Source: Teredinibacter turnerae T7901
Lineage (GTDB): Bacteria > Pseudomonadota > Gammaproteobacteria > Pseudomonadales > Cellvibrionaceae
NCBI RefSeq assembly: GCF_000023025.1
Contig: NC_012997.1
Span: forward strand, 1,162,764 to 1,226,763
DNA length: 64,000 nucleotides
Reading direction: 5' to 3'
Shown here: in pieces, positions 34,220-42,799 of the stretch
Position numbering within the stretch: the first letter of the stretch is position 1
Layout of the letters: the number at the start of each line of letters is the position of its first letter
Position numbers and translations under genes: made by a program
The notes under the pieces: model-generated
What the model saw: the letters and a program-made list of their open reading frames with translations, nothing else
What the model was told of the DNA's origin: nothing
Databases searched by the model: none

Positions 34220-35173
34220 ATGACAGATACCCATCATTCCATTCCCGCGTTACAAATTACCGATCTCAGAAAAACCTATGGCGAAGGCTTCGAGGCGCTG
34301 AAAGGCATATCTCTCGATGTCGCTCCCGGCGATTTTTTCGCATTGCTCGGCCCCAACGGGGCAGGGAAGTCGACAACTATTGGTATTTTGTGTTCGCTCG
34401 TTAAAAAAACGTCGGGCACCGTTAAAATTTTTGGTCACGATATCGATCGTGCGTTCTCTCAAGCCAAACAGGCGTTGGGGGTGGTGCCGCAAGAATTTAA
34501 TTTCAACATGTTCGAAAACGTGTTGGATATTGTTGTGAATCAGGCAGGCTATTACGGTCTGCCAAAACCACTCGCGCTTGAGCGCGCGGAAATTTATTTG
34601 AAAAAACTGGGCCTCTGGGACAAGCGCGCTACCCAGGCCCGCGGTTTGTCTGGTGGCATGAAGCGGCGGTTACTCATTGCTCGCGCGTTGGTGCATGAAC
34701 CCAAGCTGCTCATCCTGGATGAGCCCACCGCCGGTGTGGATATTGAGCTACGACGCTCGATGTGGGAATTCTTGCGGGAGATAAATGAAGCGGGTACCAC
34801 CATTATTCTCACTACGCACTATTTAGAAGAAGCGGAAACGCTTTGTCGCAATGTGGCGATAATTAACCATGGTGAGCTGATTGAGAACACCAGCATAAAA
34901 AGTCTGTTAAAGCAATTGAACACTGAAACCTTCGTGCTCGACGTTCGCGAAAAAATCCTGTCGGTTCCGCAAATTACCGGTTACACCTTCACGCAAGTGG
35001 ATGAGTCATCACTCGAAGTGACTTTGGAAAGCGGTACCCCGATTAACCCAATGTTCGCGAGTTTGCAGCAGGCGGGCGTTGACGTTGTGAGTATGCGCAA
35101 TAAATCCAATCGCTTGGAAGAGTTGTTCGTGGAGTTGGTGGGGCAGCAGCAGAGTTCGGAGGTAGCAGAATGA
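34220..35173 (+). CDS. ABC-2 type transporter ATP-binding protein
   Basis: 317 aa. Nucleotide-binding subunit: Walker A GPNGAGKST at 44-52, Q-loop in VVPQEFNFNMF, signature LSGGMKRR at 143-150, Walker B LLILDEPTAG, His switch TTHYLEEAE, plus a C-terminal extension typical of CcmA/YadG-type exporters. The ATG at 34220 is used; a TTG at 34193 would add nine residues. Overlaps the permease gene by 4 bp (ATGA). Together they resemble the YadG-YadH exporter; substrate unknown. Confidence 0.92.
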   Translation: MTDTHHSIPALQITDLRKTYGEGFEALKGISLDVAPGDFFALLGPNGAGKSTTIGILCSLVKKTSGTVKIFGHDIDRAFSQAKQALGVVPQEFNFNMFENVLDIVVNQAGYYGLPKPLALERAEIYLKKLGLWDKRATQARGLSGGMKRRLLIARALVHEPKLLILDEPTAGVDIELRRSMWEFLREINEAGTTIILTTHYLEEAETLCRNVAIINHGELIENTSIKSLLKQLNTETFVLDVREKILSVPQITGYTFTQVDESSLEVTLESGTPINPMFASLQQAGVDVVSMRNKSNRLEELFVELVGQQQSSEVAE

Positions 35174-35943
35174 ACGCAGCTCAACAGTTGATTGCGTATA
35201 AAACTATAGTGCGCAAAGAAATTCGCCGGTTTATGCGTATCTGGGTGCAAACATTGATCCCGCCCGTAATTACCATGGCGTTATATTTTGTAATTTTTGG
35301 CAGCCTTATTGGGTCGCGCATTGGCGATATGGGTGGTTTTGACTACATGGCGTTTGTAGTTCCGGGTTTGATTATGATGGCAATCATCAATAATTCTTAC
35401 TCGAATGTAGTGTCCTCGTTTTATTCGGCGAAATTCACCAAGAGCATTGAAGAGCTACAAGTGAGCCCCACACCCAACTATATTATTTTACTGGGCTGGG
35501 TGTCTGGCGGGGTGCTGCGCGGCCTTGCGGTTGGTAGTATTGTGACATTGATCTCTATGTTCTTCACCAAGCTGCATATCCACAACCCACTTGTGACGAT
35601 TGCCGTTATTGTGCTGACGTCGGTGCTATTTTCCATTGCCGGGATGATCAATGCGATCTACGCAAATTCATTCGATGATATTTCCATCATTCCGACATTC
35701 GTGCTCACGCCACTAACCTATTTGGGCGGTGTTTTTTATTCGATCGATCTACTGCCCGAATTCTGGCAGGGAGTGTCCAAACTCAACCCGGTGTTGTACA
35801 TGGTTAACGCGTTTCGCTATGGCATTCTCGGAGTGTCTGATGTGAGTGTGGGCGCAGCTTTCGCGGGAATAATTACCTTCCTGATTCTTATGTTCGGGTT
35901 CTGCTTATACTTGCTGAACTACGGCAAAAAGCTACGTACTTAA
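35170..35943 (+). CDS. ABC-2 type transporter permease (YadH-like)
   Basis: 257 aa integral membrane protein with six hydrophobic segments; the sequence VTLISMFFTKLHIHNP and FVLTPLTYLGGVFYSIDLLPEFWQ is characteristic of ABC-2 permeases of the YadH group. It starts within the ATPase gene stop. Exports an unidentified substrate across the inner membrane with the upstream ATPase. Confidence 0.92.
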   Translation: MNAAQQLIAYKTIVRKEIRRFMRIWVQTLIPPVITMALYFVIFGSLIGSRIGDMGGFDYMAFVVPGLIMMAIINNSYSNVVSSFYSAKFTKSIEELQVSPTPNYIILLGWVSGGVLRGLAVGSIVTLISMFFTKLHIHNPLVTIAVIVLTSVLFSIAGMINAIYANSFDDISIIPTFVLTPLTYLGGVFYSIDLLPEFWQGVSKLNPVLYMVNAFRYGILGVSDVSVGAAFAGIITFLILMFGFCLYLLNYGKKLRT

Positions 35944-35977
35944 TTGTTACAGAAATTGCTGCCAGAGAACCGTCAAT

Positions 35978-36808
35978 ATGAGTGATCACGCAGATACTTT
36001 ATTAGGCAAAGATACGACTTACCCGGAGCATTACGATCCGGCACTGCTACAGCCGATTCCTCGTGAACGTTCTCGCGAGACAATGGTTCGCGGCGATTTG
36101 CCGTTCACCGGGGTCGACATTTGGACAGCTTATGAATTGTCCTGGTTGGATAGCTCCGGTAAGCCACATGTCGCGGTTGGTGAATTTTGGGTGCCGGCGG
36201 ATAGCTCGGCTATTATTGAGTCGAAATCGTTAAAGTATTACCTCAACTCCCTCAATCAGCACCGCTTTGCGACGCGAGAGCAAGCAAGGCAGGCGATAGC
36301 AGGGGACCTTTCTGAGGCGGCCGGTGGTGAGGTTCAGGTAACGCTGTTCGATATTGATGACTACAGCAATGTGGGCACCCTTCCGGGTACCTGTGTCGAT
36401 ACCCTGGATGCTCCTGTGTACGTTTATCAGCCCGACGCCAGTCTGCTGAAGTTTGTCGATCAGCCTGGCGAGCAGCAGCAACTCTTTAGCCATTTACTGA
36501 AAAGCAACTGTCCGGTAACCGGGCAGCCGGATTGGGCAACAGTGTGGGTTCAATGCTCGGGTTTAACGCTGGTGCCGGAAAGCTTTTTGGCTTATGTGGT
36601 GTCATTTCGCGGCCATCAAGACTTTCATGAAAATTGCGTTGAACGCATCTTTACGGATTTAATGGCTGGCGGCAAATTGCAGGATCTCGCCGTCTATGCG
36701 CGCTATACCCGCCGAGGGGGATTGGACATTAATCCGCTGCGGTTTAGTGGTGCGCAGGATCCGGAAGCGCTGGAGCAGTTGGTATCCAAGCGGATAGCGC
36801 GACAGTAG
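35978..36808 (+). CDS. queF: NADPH-dependent 7-cyano-7-deazaguanine (preQ0) reductase QueF
   Basis: 276 aa, the long bimodular QueF form. Reduces the nitrile of preQ0 to the amine of preQ1 in queuosine synthesis. Nucleophile Cys178 in LKSNCPVTGQPDW matches Cys190 of E. coli QueF; the QueF motif ESKSLKYYLNSLNQ and the C-terminal SFRGHQDFHENCVERI are present. It lies after the ABC genes by 34 bp; a link to transport is not evident. Confidence 0.95.
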   Translation: MSDHADTLLGKDTTYPEHYDPALLQPIPRERSRETMVRGDLPFTGVDIWTAYELSWLDSSGKPHVAVGEFWVPADSSAIIESKSLKYYLNSLNQHRFATREQARQAIAGDLSEAAGGEVQVTLFDIDDYSNVGTLPGTCVDTLDAPVYVYQPDASLLKFVDQPGEQQQLFSHLLKSNCPVTGQPDWATVWVQCSGLTLVPESFLAYVVSFRGHQDFHENCVERIFTDLMAGGKLQDLAVYARYTRRGGLDINPLRFSGAQDPEALEQLVSKRIARQ

Positions 36809-36819
36809 CACATTTTTTG

Positions 36820-38211
36820 CTATTTAATGACTTTGTCTTGCAGGCGATCTGTCGCTCGCTGTAATACCGCAAGGACGCGGTTTTTATCGTAATTTTTGAT
36901 TTTCTCGAGATCCATGTGCATCGAGAACCCCTCTGCGTTCTCTTCGAAGTAACTCTGAAGTCTCCCCAGATCTTTGCGGAAATCCACTACTTGATACACT
37001 TTAATCGGGTGGCTGAACCCTTTCGCTTTGATTTCACCTTTGTCGCGGCACATGATGACGTCTTTCACCAGGCACCAGGTTTCGTGTGATATCAGGATCT
37101 CTCCCGGGGCTGCGGCAGATTCCAGCCGGCTCGCGAGGTTAACGTGGGTCCCGAGAACCGTGTAGTCCATATAGTGATTTGTGCCAAATGAGCCGACCGT
37201 GCAGTATCCGGTATTTATGCCCATACGGATTTGGAGCGGTTTTTTGATCCCCTGGTTGTACCACCGAGTCTGCAACTCCTTCATCTTTTTACGCATATCA
37301 ATGGCCATGGCCAGACAGCGAATGCAATCCGATTTGAGGCCTTCGCTTTGTGTGTCACCAAAAATTACCATTACGGCGTCGCCCATAAACTTATCGATGG
37401 TCCCGCGATGTTTGGTGGCGATGTTGACCATTTCTGTGAGATAGGTGTTTAAAATATCGGTAAGAGTTTCTGCTTCGAGTTCTTCAGTCAGCGAGCTGAA
37501 GCCGCGAATATCCGAAAAGAACACGGTGATGCGTTTGCGTTCCGACGCAAGTGATTGTTCACGCCCTTCGTTGATGGCTTTCCAAACGGTTGGCGTAAGG
37601 TAGCGTGCAAGTTTGTAGGTACGTAACTTGTACAGCGTTTGCTCGTTAAGCAGTTTTTTATTGAGAAGATCTAGCTTGTGGATTCGCGAATGGACGAATA
37701 TCGCGTAAGCGCAGAAATAGGTAAAAATACCGATCAAACTAACGATACTAATTTCAAGCTTGTCGGAAAGCACCCATTTGGGCTCACTAATTAATAACGT
37801 TAGCCCTACCCCGCCAATAAAAGCGAGATTGTCGATCATCCATTTTCGTGCGCCGCCATTAATAAGGCTGTTGAACTGCACCATGGTCACGAACAGTATT
37901 GATGGCAGAATACTGAAATCGGACAGGCCCAGCACCAGGCCTATTATCACCGCATCGGCGGTCATCACATTATCGAATATTTTTTCGCGCTTCTCGTCAT
38001 ATACCCGGCGACGTAGCCACAGATAACTGGCAATGGCATAGCCTAGTATTAGCAGAACGATGAGTGCGTCCAACAGTTCCACATGCGGCCATTGCATATG
38101 TACTGTCACTGTGCCCGCGGCTGCAAAACAGATGAGCGTGCGAATGTCGTTCTGACGAAGCGAAAAGTCAGCAGCCAGTTTCTCAGTAACCGGTGTTTTA
38201 GTTCCGGGCAT
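36820..38211 (-). CDS. Membrane-bound class III adenylate cyclase
   Basis: 463 aa. N-terminal integral-membrane sensor with about six helices (residues 20-180), then a short coiled coil and a class III nucleotide cyclase domain (about 225-415). Metal-binding Asp residues lie in FFSDIRGF and MGDAVMVIFG; the adenine-selecting Lys (IDKFMGD) and Asp (YMDYTVLG) and the transition-state Asn/Arg (VNLASRLE) are all visible, so ATP is the expected substrate and cAMP the product. Likely regulated by the membrane domain; signal unknown. Convergent with queF (11 bp). Confidence 0.9.
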   Translation of the reverse strand: MPGTKTPVTEKLAADFSLRQNDIRTLICFAAAGTVTVHMQWPHVELLDALIVLLILGYAIASYLWLRRRVYDEKREKIFDNVMTADAVIIGLVLGLSDFSILPSILFVTMVQFNSLINGGARKWMIDNLAFIGGVGLTLLISEPKWVLSDKLEISIVSLIGIFTYFCAYAIFVHSRIHKLDLLNKKLLNEQTLYKLRTYKLARYLTPTVWKAINEGREQSLASERKRITVFFSDIRGFSSLTEELEAETLTDILNTYLTEMVNIATKHRGTIDKFMGDAVMVIFGDTQSEGLKSDCIRCLAMAIDMRKKMKELQTRWYNQGIKKPLQIRMGINTGYCTVGSFGTNHYMDYTVLGTHVNLASRLESAAAPGEILISHETWCLVKDVIMCRDKGEIKAKGFSHPIKVYQVVDFRKDLGRLQSYFEENAEGFSMHMDLEKIKNYDKNRVLAVLQRATDRLQDKVIK

Positions 38212-38313
38212 TTAAATTCCTGAAGTCTTACAGTAGAGGACGTTGTTGGTCTGGGTAGCCTACGCTGCCAGCAATGGCACCATCTGAGCGCATTTCATCG
38301 CATGGAGAGTGTG

Positions 38314-38582
38314 CTAGGGCCTGTTAACACTAATTCGATTCATTCTGTTGCGGCTAAAATTTCGCTATCAAGGCGTTTGGAGCGTAGTTTGGTTGTTCCA
38401 AATGAGCGATAAACAACGCTGAGAGCGGGATTTTAGCCGCAACCCGCAGGGCTGGGCCTGTATTTCCAGGCTGATGCGTTATTTTTCGCTCGTTTAGCCC
38501 GCTAAACAACACCAAAAATGCCTTTCATCCTGAAAATACAGGCTCCAGCAGAGCGAATTGAATTAGTGTTAACAGGCCCTAG
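38314..38582. repeat. 269-bp nested-palindrome element (MITE-like)
   Basis: Bounded by near-perfect 28-bp terminal inverted repeats (CTAGGGCCTGTTAACACTAA...; one mismatch). Inside are two more inverted pairs: TTGCGGCTAAAAT at 38348-38360 with its exact complement at 38430-38442, and GCTGG(A)GCCTGTATTTyCAGG near 38451-38470 with its complement near 38527-38548. It has no open frame and no transposase. CTAG at each edge could be a target duplication or part of the repeat. This looks like a non-autonomous mobile or structured repetitive element inserted in the cyclase upstream region. Confidence 0.8.
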
Positions 38583-38596
38583 TTTAACGTGCCTGT

Positions 38597-38764
38597 ATGG
38601 AACTGACTATGCTTAAACGTGGCGTCAGTACAAGCTTTACAGGCTATAGGATCACCAGGCGTGTTCTAAGCGTAATGGCGAAAATTCACTATCCAGCCGC
38701 TGTGTTTGTTTACTTGGTCTTGCTGGTTACCGTGTGTATAAATAGCAACCCAAACAGCGAATGA
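38597..38764 (+). CDS. Possible small membrane protein (55 aa)
   Basis: ATG to TGA, 55 codons, starting 15 bp after the repeat element. The second half has one clear hydrophobic segment (YPAAVFVYLVLLVTVCI) preceded by basic residues (KRGVST, YRITRR), giving a positive-inside single-pass topology. No obvious ribosome binding site and no family recognised. It could be chance; listed because it is the only plausible frame in a 323-bp gap (38583-38905) that otherwise shows nothing. Confidence 0.25.
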   Translation: MELTMLKRGVSTSFTGYRITRRVLSVMAKIHYPAAVFVYLVLLVTVCINSNPNSE

Positions 38765-38905
38765 TATCAAGATGCCGCTTTTACCTGAGGCGTTTTCAGA
38801 TCAAGGAGGTTATTTCCAGTGCTAACGGGTGCCCAGGCAAAATGTTTATTCAAACAGCACCGATTCGTCTGGTCACGCTGCGGCACTGTACAGAAATTGT
38901 GCACA

Positions 38906-40132
38906 CTAGATTTTTAGATCGAGAAACTTTTCTTCAAGTTCGGCATATTTGGTTTCGAGATCGCTGATTTCTTTTTTTAGCCGCTGAACTTCTTCTCCAT
39001 TCGCCCCAGTAGCAGGTGGTTTTCTTGCATTCAGCCTGTGGTTGTCAACCTGCAATGTATGAAGCTTGATCTCGTATTCGTTATTTTTATCGCGCAACTC
39101 CTTCATTTGTAACTTCAGGTTGGGTACCTGGCTTAAGCGCGATTTTAACTGTTCGTTTTCTTTGTTTGCGGTGTTCAATTCGTCTTCGAGAAGTTGAATG
39201 CAAGTTTCAGACTCCTGCACAAAGCGAATTTGTTTTTGCAGCTGCCCTTGCAGGTCATTGACTATTTGCTGCGTCTGTTCAACGGTTTTTGCTTCCTGGA
39301 GTTTGCGTTGCAGCTCGTTAATGATGCGGTGCTGATCTGCGGCAACTGCGCGCAAATGACTGACCTCACTGGCGTTGCTGTCGGTACGCCGCTCACCCAT
39401 GAGGCTGGCGCCGTCAACGCCGTTTTCAATTAGGCGTCCAAGTTCCAGGTAATTTTTCTGGTAGCCCTTGAGCAGGGCTTCCGCACCGCTGGCGCCTTCC
39501 AGTTCTGCAGTTAACTCCGCCAGCTCATTGAACTGTTGCTCGGCGGTGTCTCTGGAGTTTTCCCACTTATCCTCCAGGTCAAAGTAAAGCGCACGAAACC
39601 GCTCGAGATTGTTGATACGCTTCTTTGCAGCAACCAACTCCTCGCGTAGGGTATCAATTTCGCTGGAGTCGCTTTCAGCGCCTGAGGGCGATCCGTATGT
39701 GGTATTGAAGGCTAACAATTGTTCGTATTTTCGTTCCAGCACTTTCCAGTTTGTCTTCTCTGTGCCACAGGCCTCTTTTTCAGCAAGCAGGAGCATATAG
39801 CGCAGCGCGGCAACTCGACGTGGTGATGGAGCGTCCGGGTCGAGGTCCAGCACGATCTCCGGGCCGGGCTCCAGGCTTTTGTGGTGCTTTTTGGTTAGCG
39901 CGATATGGCGATCTAGGTGCTTAATATATGTACCATCAGCAGCAGACTCTTCCGCAGCCTTGGAGTGCGCATGGGCGTGGCGGAGGTCGTCGATAAGTTC
40001 CGCGAGCCTTTCTCTAAGACGCTTGACGAGTTTGCTGAGGGAGCGATTTTGTACGAGCAGAAATACGCAAACGCCAATTAGCAAAGCGGCTAGTTCGGCG
40101 GCGGCGATGAGATATAGGTTGGAAATCAGCAT
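38906..40132 (-). CDS. Membrane-anchored coiled-coil protein, paralogue of the 13080-15032 product
   Basis: 408 aa from the ATG at 40132 (a further in-frame start at 40180 adds 16 residues). One membrane helix at about 6-28 (YLIAAAELAALLIGVCVFLLV), basic flank, then a cytoplasmic part that is nearly all coiled coil to the C terminus. DQHRIINELQRKL at 266-278 and ESETCIQLLEDEL at 307-319 line up with IIRELEEQL and ESEQCIEMLEYEL of the protein at 13080-15032, at similar spacing. It lacks the C-terminal compact domain of that protein. Function unknown; a scaffold or polar-localisation role is only a guess. Confidence 0.75.
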   Translation of the reverse strand: MLISNLYLIAAAELAALLIGVCVFLLVQNRSLSKLVKRLRERLAELIDDLRHAHAHSKAAEESAADGTYIKHLDRHIALTKKHHKSLEPGPEIVLDLDPDAPSPRRVAALRYMLLLAEKEACGTEKTNWKVLERKYEQLLAFNTTYGSPSGAESDSSEIDTLREELVAAKKRINNLERFRALYFDLEDKWENSRDTAEQQFNELAELTAELEGASGAEALLKGYQKNYLELGRLIENGVDGASLMGERRTDSNASEVSHLRAVAADQHRIINELQRKLQEAKTVEQTQQIVNDLQGQLQKQIRFVQESETCIQLLEDELNTANKENEQLKSRLSQVPNLKLQMKELRDKNNEYEIKLHTLQVDNHRLNARKPPATGANGEEVQRLKKEISDLETKYAELEEKFLDLKI

Positions 40133-40312
40133 CGTCTGTGTCCTTGTGGGCGTTTGGCCCGGGCGCGCAATATCGCACAAATAGTTTATTTTTCACCTAG
40201 TATGGCCGAGAGTCTGCGCAAAATCGACTTTTAGCTATAAAACATTCCGGGTTTAGCGCGGTAGGGGAGCATCGCAAAATGGGATTTCGGTATATTTTCC
40301 AATGCCGCAGGA

Positions 40313-40341
40313 TTGCGTTTGGTGAAAGGTTTGTGTATTGT
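40313..40341 (+). promoter_or_regulatory. Candidate promoter for tRNA-Ser
   Basis: TTGCGT, 17-bp spacer, TATTGT, then a GC-rich discriminator. It would give a leader of about 80 bases before the tRNA, longer than usual, so the assignment is tentative. Confidence 0.4.
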
Positions 40342-40430
40342 GTGCCGCCTTTCCGGAGGCGTCTGTTTCCCCCGGAGAGCGAGCAGTTATTGCCCCTGTC
40401 CATGATGATTGTGCGGTAGTGCTGAACAAC

Positions 40431-40518
40431 GGTGAGGTGTCCGAGTGGTCGAAGGAGCACGCCTGGAAAGTGTGTATGTCGCAAGGCATCGAGGGTTCGA
40501 ATCCCTCCCTCACCGCCA
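40431..40518 (+). tRNA. tRNA-Ser (GGA anticodon)
   Basis: 88 bases with the long variable arm of class II tRNAs. Acceptor GGTGAGG pairs with CCTCACC, anticodon loop CTGGAAA gives GGA, T arm GAGGG-TTCGAAT-CCCTC, discriminator G and encoded CCA. Confidence 0.97.
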
Positions 40519-40531
40519 TTATTATCGCGAA

Positions 40532-40555
40532 AGCCGCCGCAAGGGCGGCTTTTTT
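40532..40555 (+). terminator. Intrinsic terminator after tRNA-Ser
   Basis: AGCCGCC, loop GCAAG, GGCGGCT followed by TTTTT, 14 bases beyond the tRNA 3' end. Confidence 0.9.
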
Positions 40556-40645
40556 GTAAGTTGCGTTTGGGTTCGGGCAACGGAGCTGGCACAACGCGGC
40601 GTTTGTTGCTGACTTTGTATTTAACTCAGGTCTTTGGGGGCCAGC

Positions 40646-41245
40646 GTGGCCTTGACGGTAGAGCAATTAATAACCACGACAGCAGGTAATCCCTGGTTGC
40701 TCGCAGCGGGTGTCATTCTCCTTGCTTGGTTGTGGGAGGATGCAGCGGTGGTGACTGCCGCACTTTTGTCGCTGGATAACCGGCTTCCTCTCGGTATGGC
40801 GTTTGTCGCAGGTCTGGTGGGAATTGGTACGGGTGATTTTGCGCTTTATATACTCGGGCGATTCGCGCACCGCTGGCCGCGGCTGACACGGCGACTTCTT
40901 TCAAGTAAGCGCGCGGTAGCTATGAAGCAGCGTTTCCACCAGCGCACCTTGTCTAATATTTTCCTCGTGCGATTCATCCCGGGTTTGCGCACCGTGTGCT
41001 ACACATTCTGTGGTGTGTGGCGGATACCGTTGCGGCGATTTCTGGCATCGATCGTGACGGCCGGCGCACTATGGGTACTGATGATTTTCGCTGTCGTGCA
41101 CCTGTTTGGTATGTCGGCGTTTGTACGTGAAAGTCCCTGGAAATGGACATTGATTGGCTTTGCGTTGGCGTTACTTCTGGCCAACAACTGGCTGATTCCG
41201 AAATGGGTGGAGCGCAAAAATAAGGCTGCCGCCAACGATGGTTAG
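40646..41245 (+). CDS. DedA family membrane protein
   Basis: 199 aa from a GTG at 40646, preceded by GGGGGCC; a TTG at 40634 is the alternative. Polytopic membrane protein with the DedA features: acidic pair in AWLWEDAAVV, the loop FAHRWPRLTRR, and the conserved R-x-x-P-G-x-R motif (RFIPGLRTVCY). DedA proteins are undecaprenyl phosphate or phospholipid flippase-related transporters of the VTT group. It overlaps the ATP-grasp gene by 8 bp, suggesting a shared lipid- or envelope-linked role. Confidence 0.87.
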   Translation: MALTVEQLITTTAGNPWLLAAGVILLAWLWEDAAVVTAALLSLDNRLPLGMAFVAGLVGIGTGDFALYILGRFAHRWPRLTRRLLSSKRAVAMKQRFHQRTLSNIFLVRFIPGLRTVCYTFCGVWRIPLRRFLASIVTAGALWVLMIFAVVHLFGMSAFVRESPWKWTLIGFALALLLANNWLIPKWVERKNKAAANDG

Positions 41246-42332
41246 TTGCGACATGGAGCAGGGCGTTAATCGCGGCTTGCCTAAATTGAAACTCGGTGAC
41301 AGGCCCTACACGTGGTATGAATTCCTACCCGCGTGGATTATGTATTTGCCGGTGGTTGCCTACTGGTTGTTACTGGCAGTGCGTTATCGCAGTTGGGGCT
41401 TGCCCATGCTCGCCAACCCCAACATCCCGCTGGGGGGCATGGTAGGAGAATCCAAAGCGGGGATTCTTTCGCAAGCTGGCAACGTGGCAACGCCATTTAT
41501 CTTGCCCTGGGTATCTGTTGCGCGCACTGATACATCCGACGATGTCATGCTGGCGCAGGCGTTGCGCGAGATGGCGCTCGCAAAGATCGACTTTCCCATA
41601 GTTGCAAAGCCCGATCTGGGTTGCCGTGGCGCGGGCGTCAGTAAGTGCGACTCCAAGGAGGAATTGCGGCAATACATTCGCACGTTTCCGCACCATAGAG
41701 TATTTCTGATACAGCAGCTTGCGCCCTGGAGCGCAGAGGCTGGGGTATTCTATATACGCCACCCCCATGCCGAGCGCGGCCGGATTGTTTCGCTCACGCT
41801 CAAGTACCGGCCCACCGTTATTGGTGACGGAACGCACACCATTCAGCAGCTTATAAGAAAGCACGCGCGCGCCCGGCGCCTAGCCGGAGTATACGAAGCC
41901 TACTGCCGCAATCGGTTGGACGACATTCCTGCGCTGGGCGAAGAAGTTGTACTGGGGTTTCTCGGCAGCCACTGCCGGGGCAGTATTTTTCGCGATGGCG
42001 CTGACTGGATAACCCCCGACCTGGAAAAAGTGTTCGACCGTATTCTGCAGGATGTTCCGGAATTTTATTACGGCCGCTTGGACATTAAATTCGATACCAT
42101 CCAATCATTGGCCAGGGGCGAGCGTTTTTCCATTATCGAAATCAATGGCGCAAGCAGCGAGCAAACCCATATCTGGGATCCAAAATTTAACATTTTTATC
42201 ACGTTGCACGTACTACTGAACCAATATCGGATATTGTTCTCTATAGGCGAAGCGGTCAGGCGATCGGGACACAAAGTTCCTTCCGCCTGGCAAATGATCA
42301 AAACCTGGATTCGCGAGCTTAGGGCTACCTGA
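41238..42332 (+). CDS. Membrane-associated ATP-grasp ligase (D-Ala-D-Ala ligase-like)
   Basis: 364 aa. The N-terminal part has a hydrophobic segment (AWIMYLPVVAYWLLLAV, about 32-50), then LANPNIPLGGMVGESKAGIL, and an ATP-grasp domain: FPIVAKPDLGCRGAGVSKC (glycine-rich ATP lid region), RRLDIKFD-type acidic metal site (YGRLDIKFD) and SIIEINGASSEQTH near the C terminus. Often annotated as D-alanine-D-alanine ligase, but it lacks the N-terminal Ddl domain and is membrane-associated, so it probably ligates some other carboxylate and amine. Overlaps DedA and DoxX genes at either end; a three-gene operon. Confidence 0.8.
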   Translation: MVSCDMEQGVNRGLPKLKLGDRPYTWYEFLPAWIMYLPVVAYWLLLAVRYRSWGLPMLANPNIPLGGMVGESKAGILSQAGNVATPFILPWVSVARTDTSDDVMLAQALREMALAKIDFPIVAKPDLGCRGAGVSKCDSKEELRQYIRTFPHHRVFLIQQLAPWSAEAGVFYIRHPHAERGRIVSLTLKYRPTVIGDGTHTIQQLIRKHARARRLAGVYEAYCRNRLDDIPALGEEVVLGFLGSHCRGSIFRDGADWITPDLEKVFDRILQDVPEFYYGRLDIKFDTIQSLARGERFSIIEINGASSEQTHIWDPKFNIFITLHVLLNQYRILFSIGEAVRRSGHKVPSAWQMIKTWIRELRAT

Positions 42333-42793
42333 TGGAATTTTTAAAAAAATACGGTTTAGCTATTCTCTCCTGCTGGATCGCCTTCGTTTTTGTCCAATCT
42401 TTGTTCTTCAAATTCTCCAACTCCCTAGAAACGCAATATATTTTTGGTACGCTCGGCGCGTGGTCAGGATTTACCTGGTTTGCAGCTTACGGCGCCTATG
42501 CTATCGGCTCGTTGGAACTGGTTGCCGCGGTAGGTTTGTTTACGCGCTGGCGACCGTTTGCTGCCTTGCTTGCGCTGGGTATTATTTCCGGCGCAATTGT
42601 ATTCCACCTTTTTACGCCGCTGGGCGTCGTTATGCCGAGCTTCGATAGCGCGGGCAATGTGAGCGGTGATGATGGTGGTACGCTCTTTGTAATGGCCTGT
42701 CTGGTATGGGCCAGTGCGCTGGTTATCGTCTGGCGGGAATTGCTGGGGCCTAACGGGCGGTTGCACATAGCGTTTTCGTCGCAACAGGACTAA
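42332..42793 (+). CDS. DoxX-like membrane protein
   Basis: 153 aa with four hydrophobic segments; FVQSLFFKFSNSLETQYIFGTLGAW and SLELVAAVGLFTRWRPFAALLALGIISGAIVFHLFTPLGV fit DoxX-type proteins. The ATG overlaps the ATP-grasp stop by one base. Function unknown. A soluble, acidic loop (FDSAGNVSGDDGG) precedes the last helix. Confidence 0.8.
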   Translation: MEFLKKYGLAILSCWIAFVFVQSLFFKFSNSLETQYIFGTLGAWSGFTWFAAYGAYAIGSLELVAAVGLFTRWRPFAALLALGIISGAIVFHLFTPLGVVMPSFDSAGNVSGDDGGTLFVMACLVWASALVIVWRELLGPNGRLHIAFSSQQD

Positions 42794-42799
42794 CTATTT

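Noticed and set aside
38761-38967. 68-residue + strand frame overlapping the 3' end of the coiled-coil gene
   Set aside because: No start signal and no plausible protein features.
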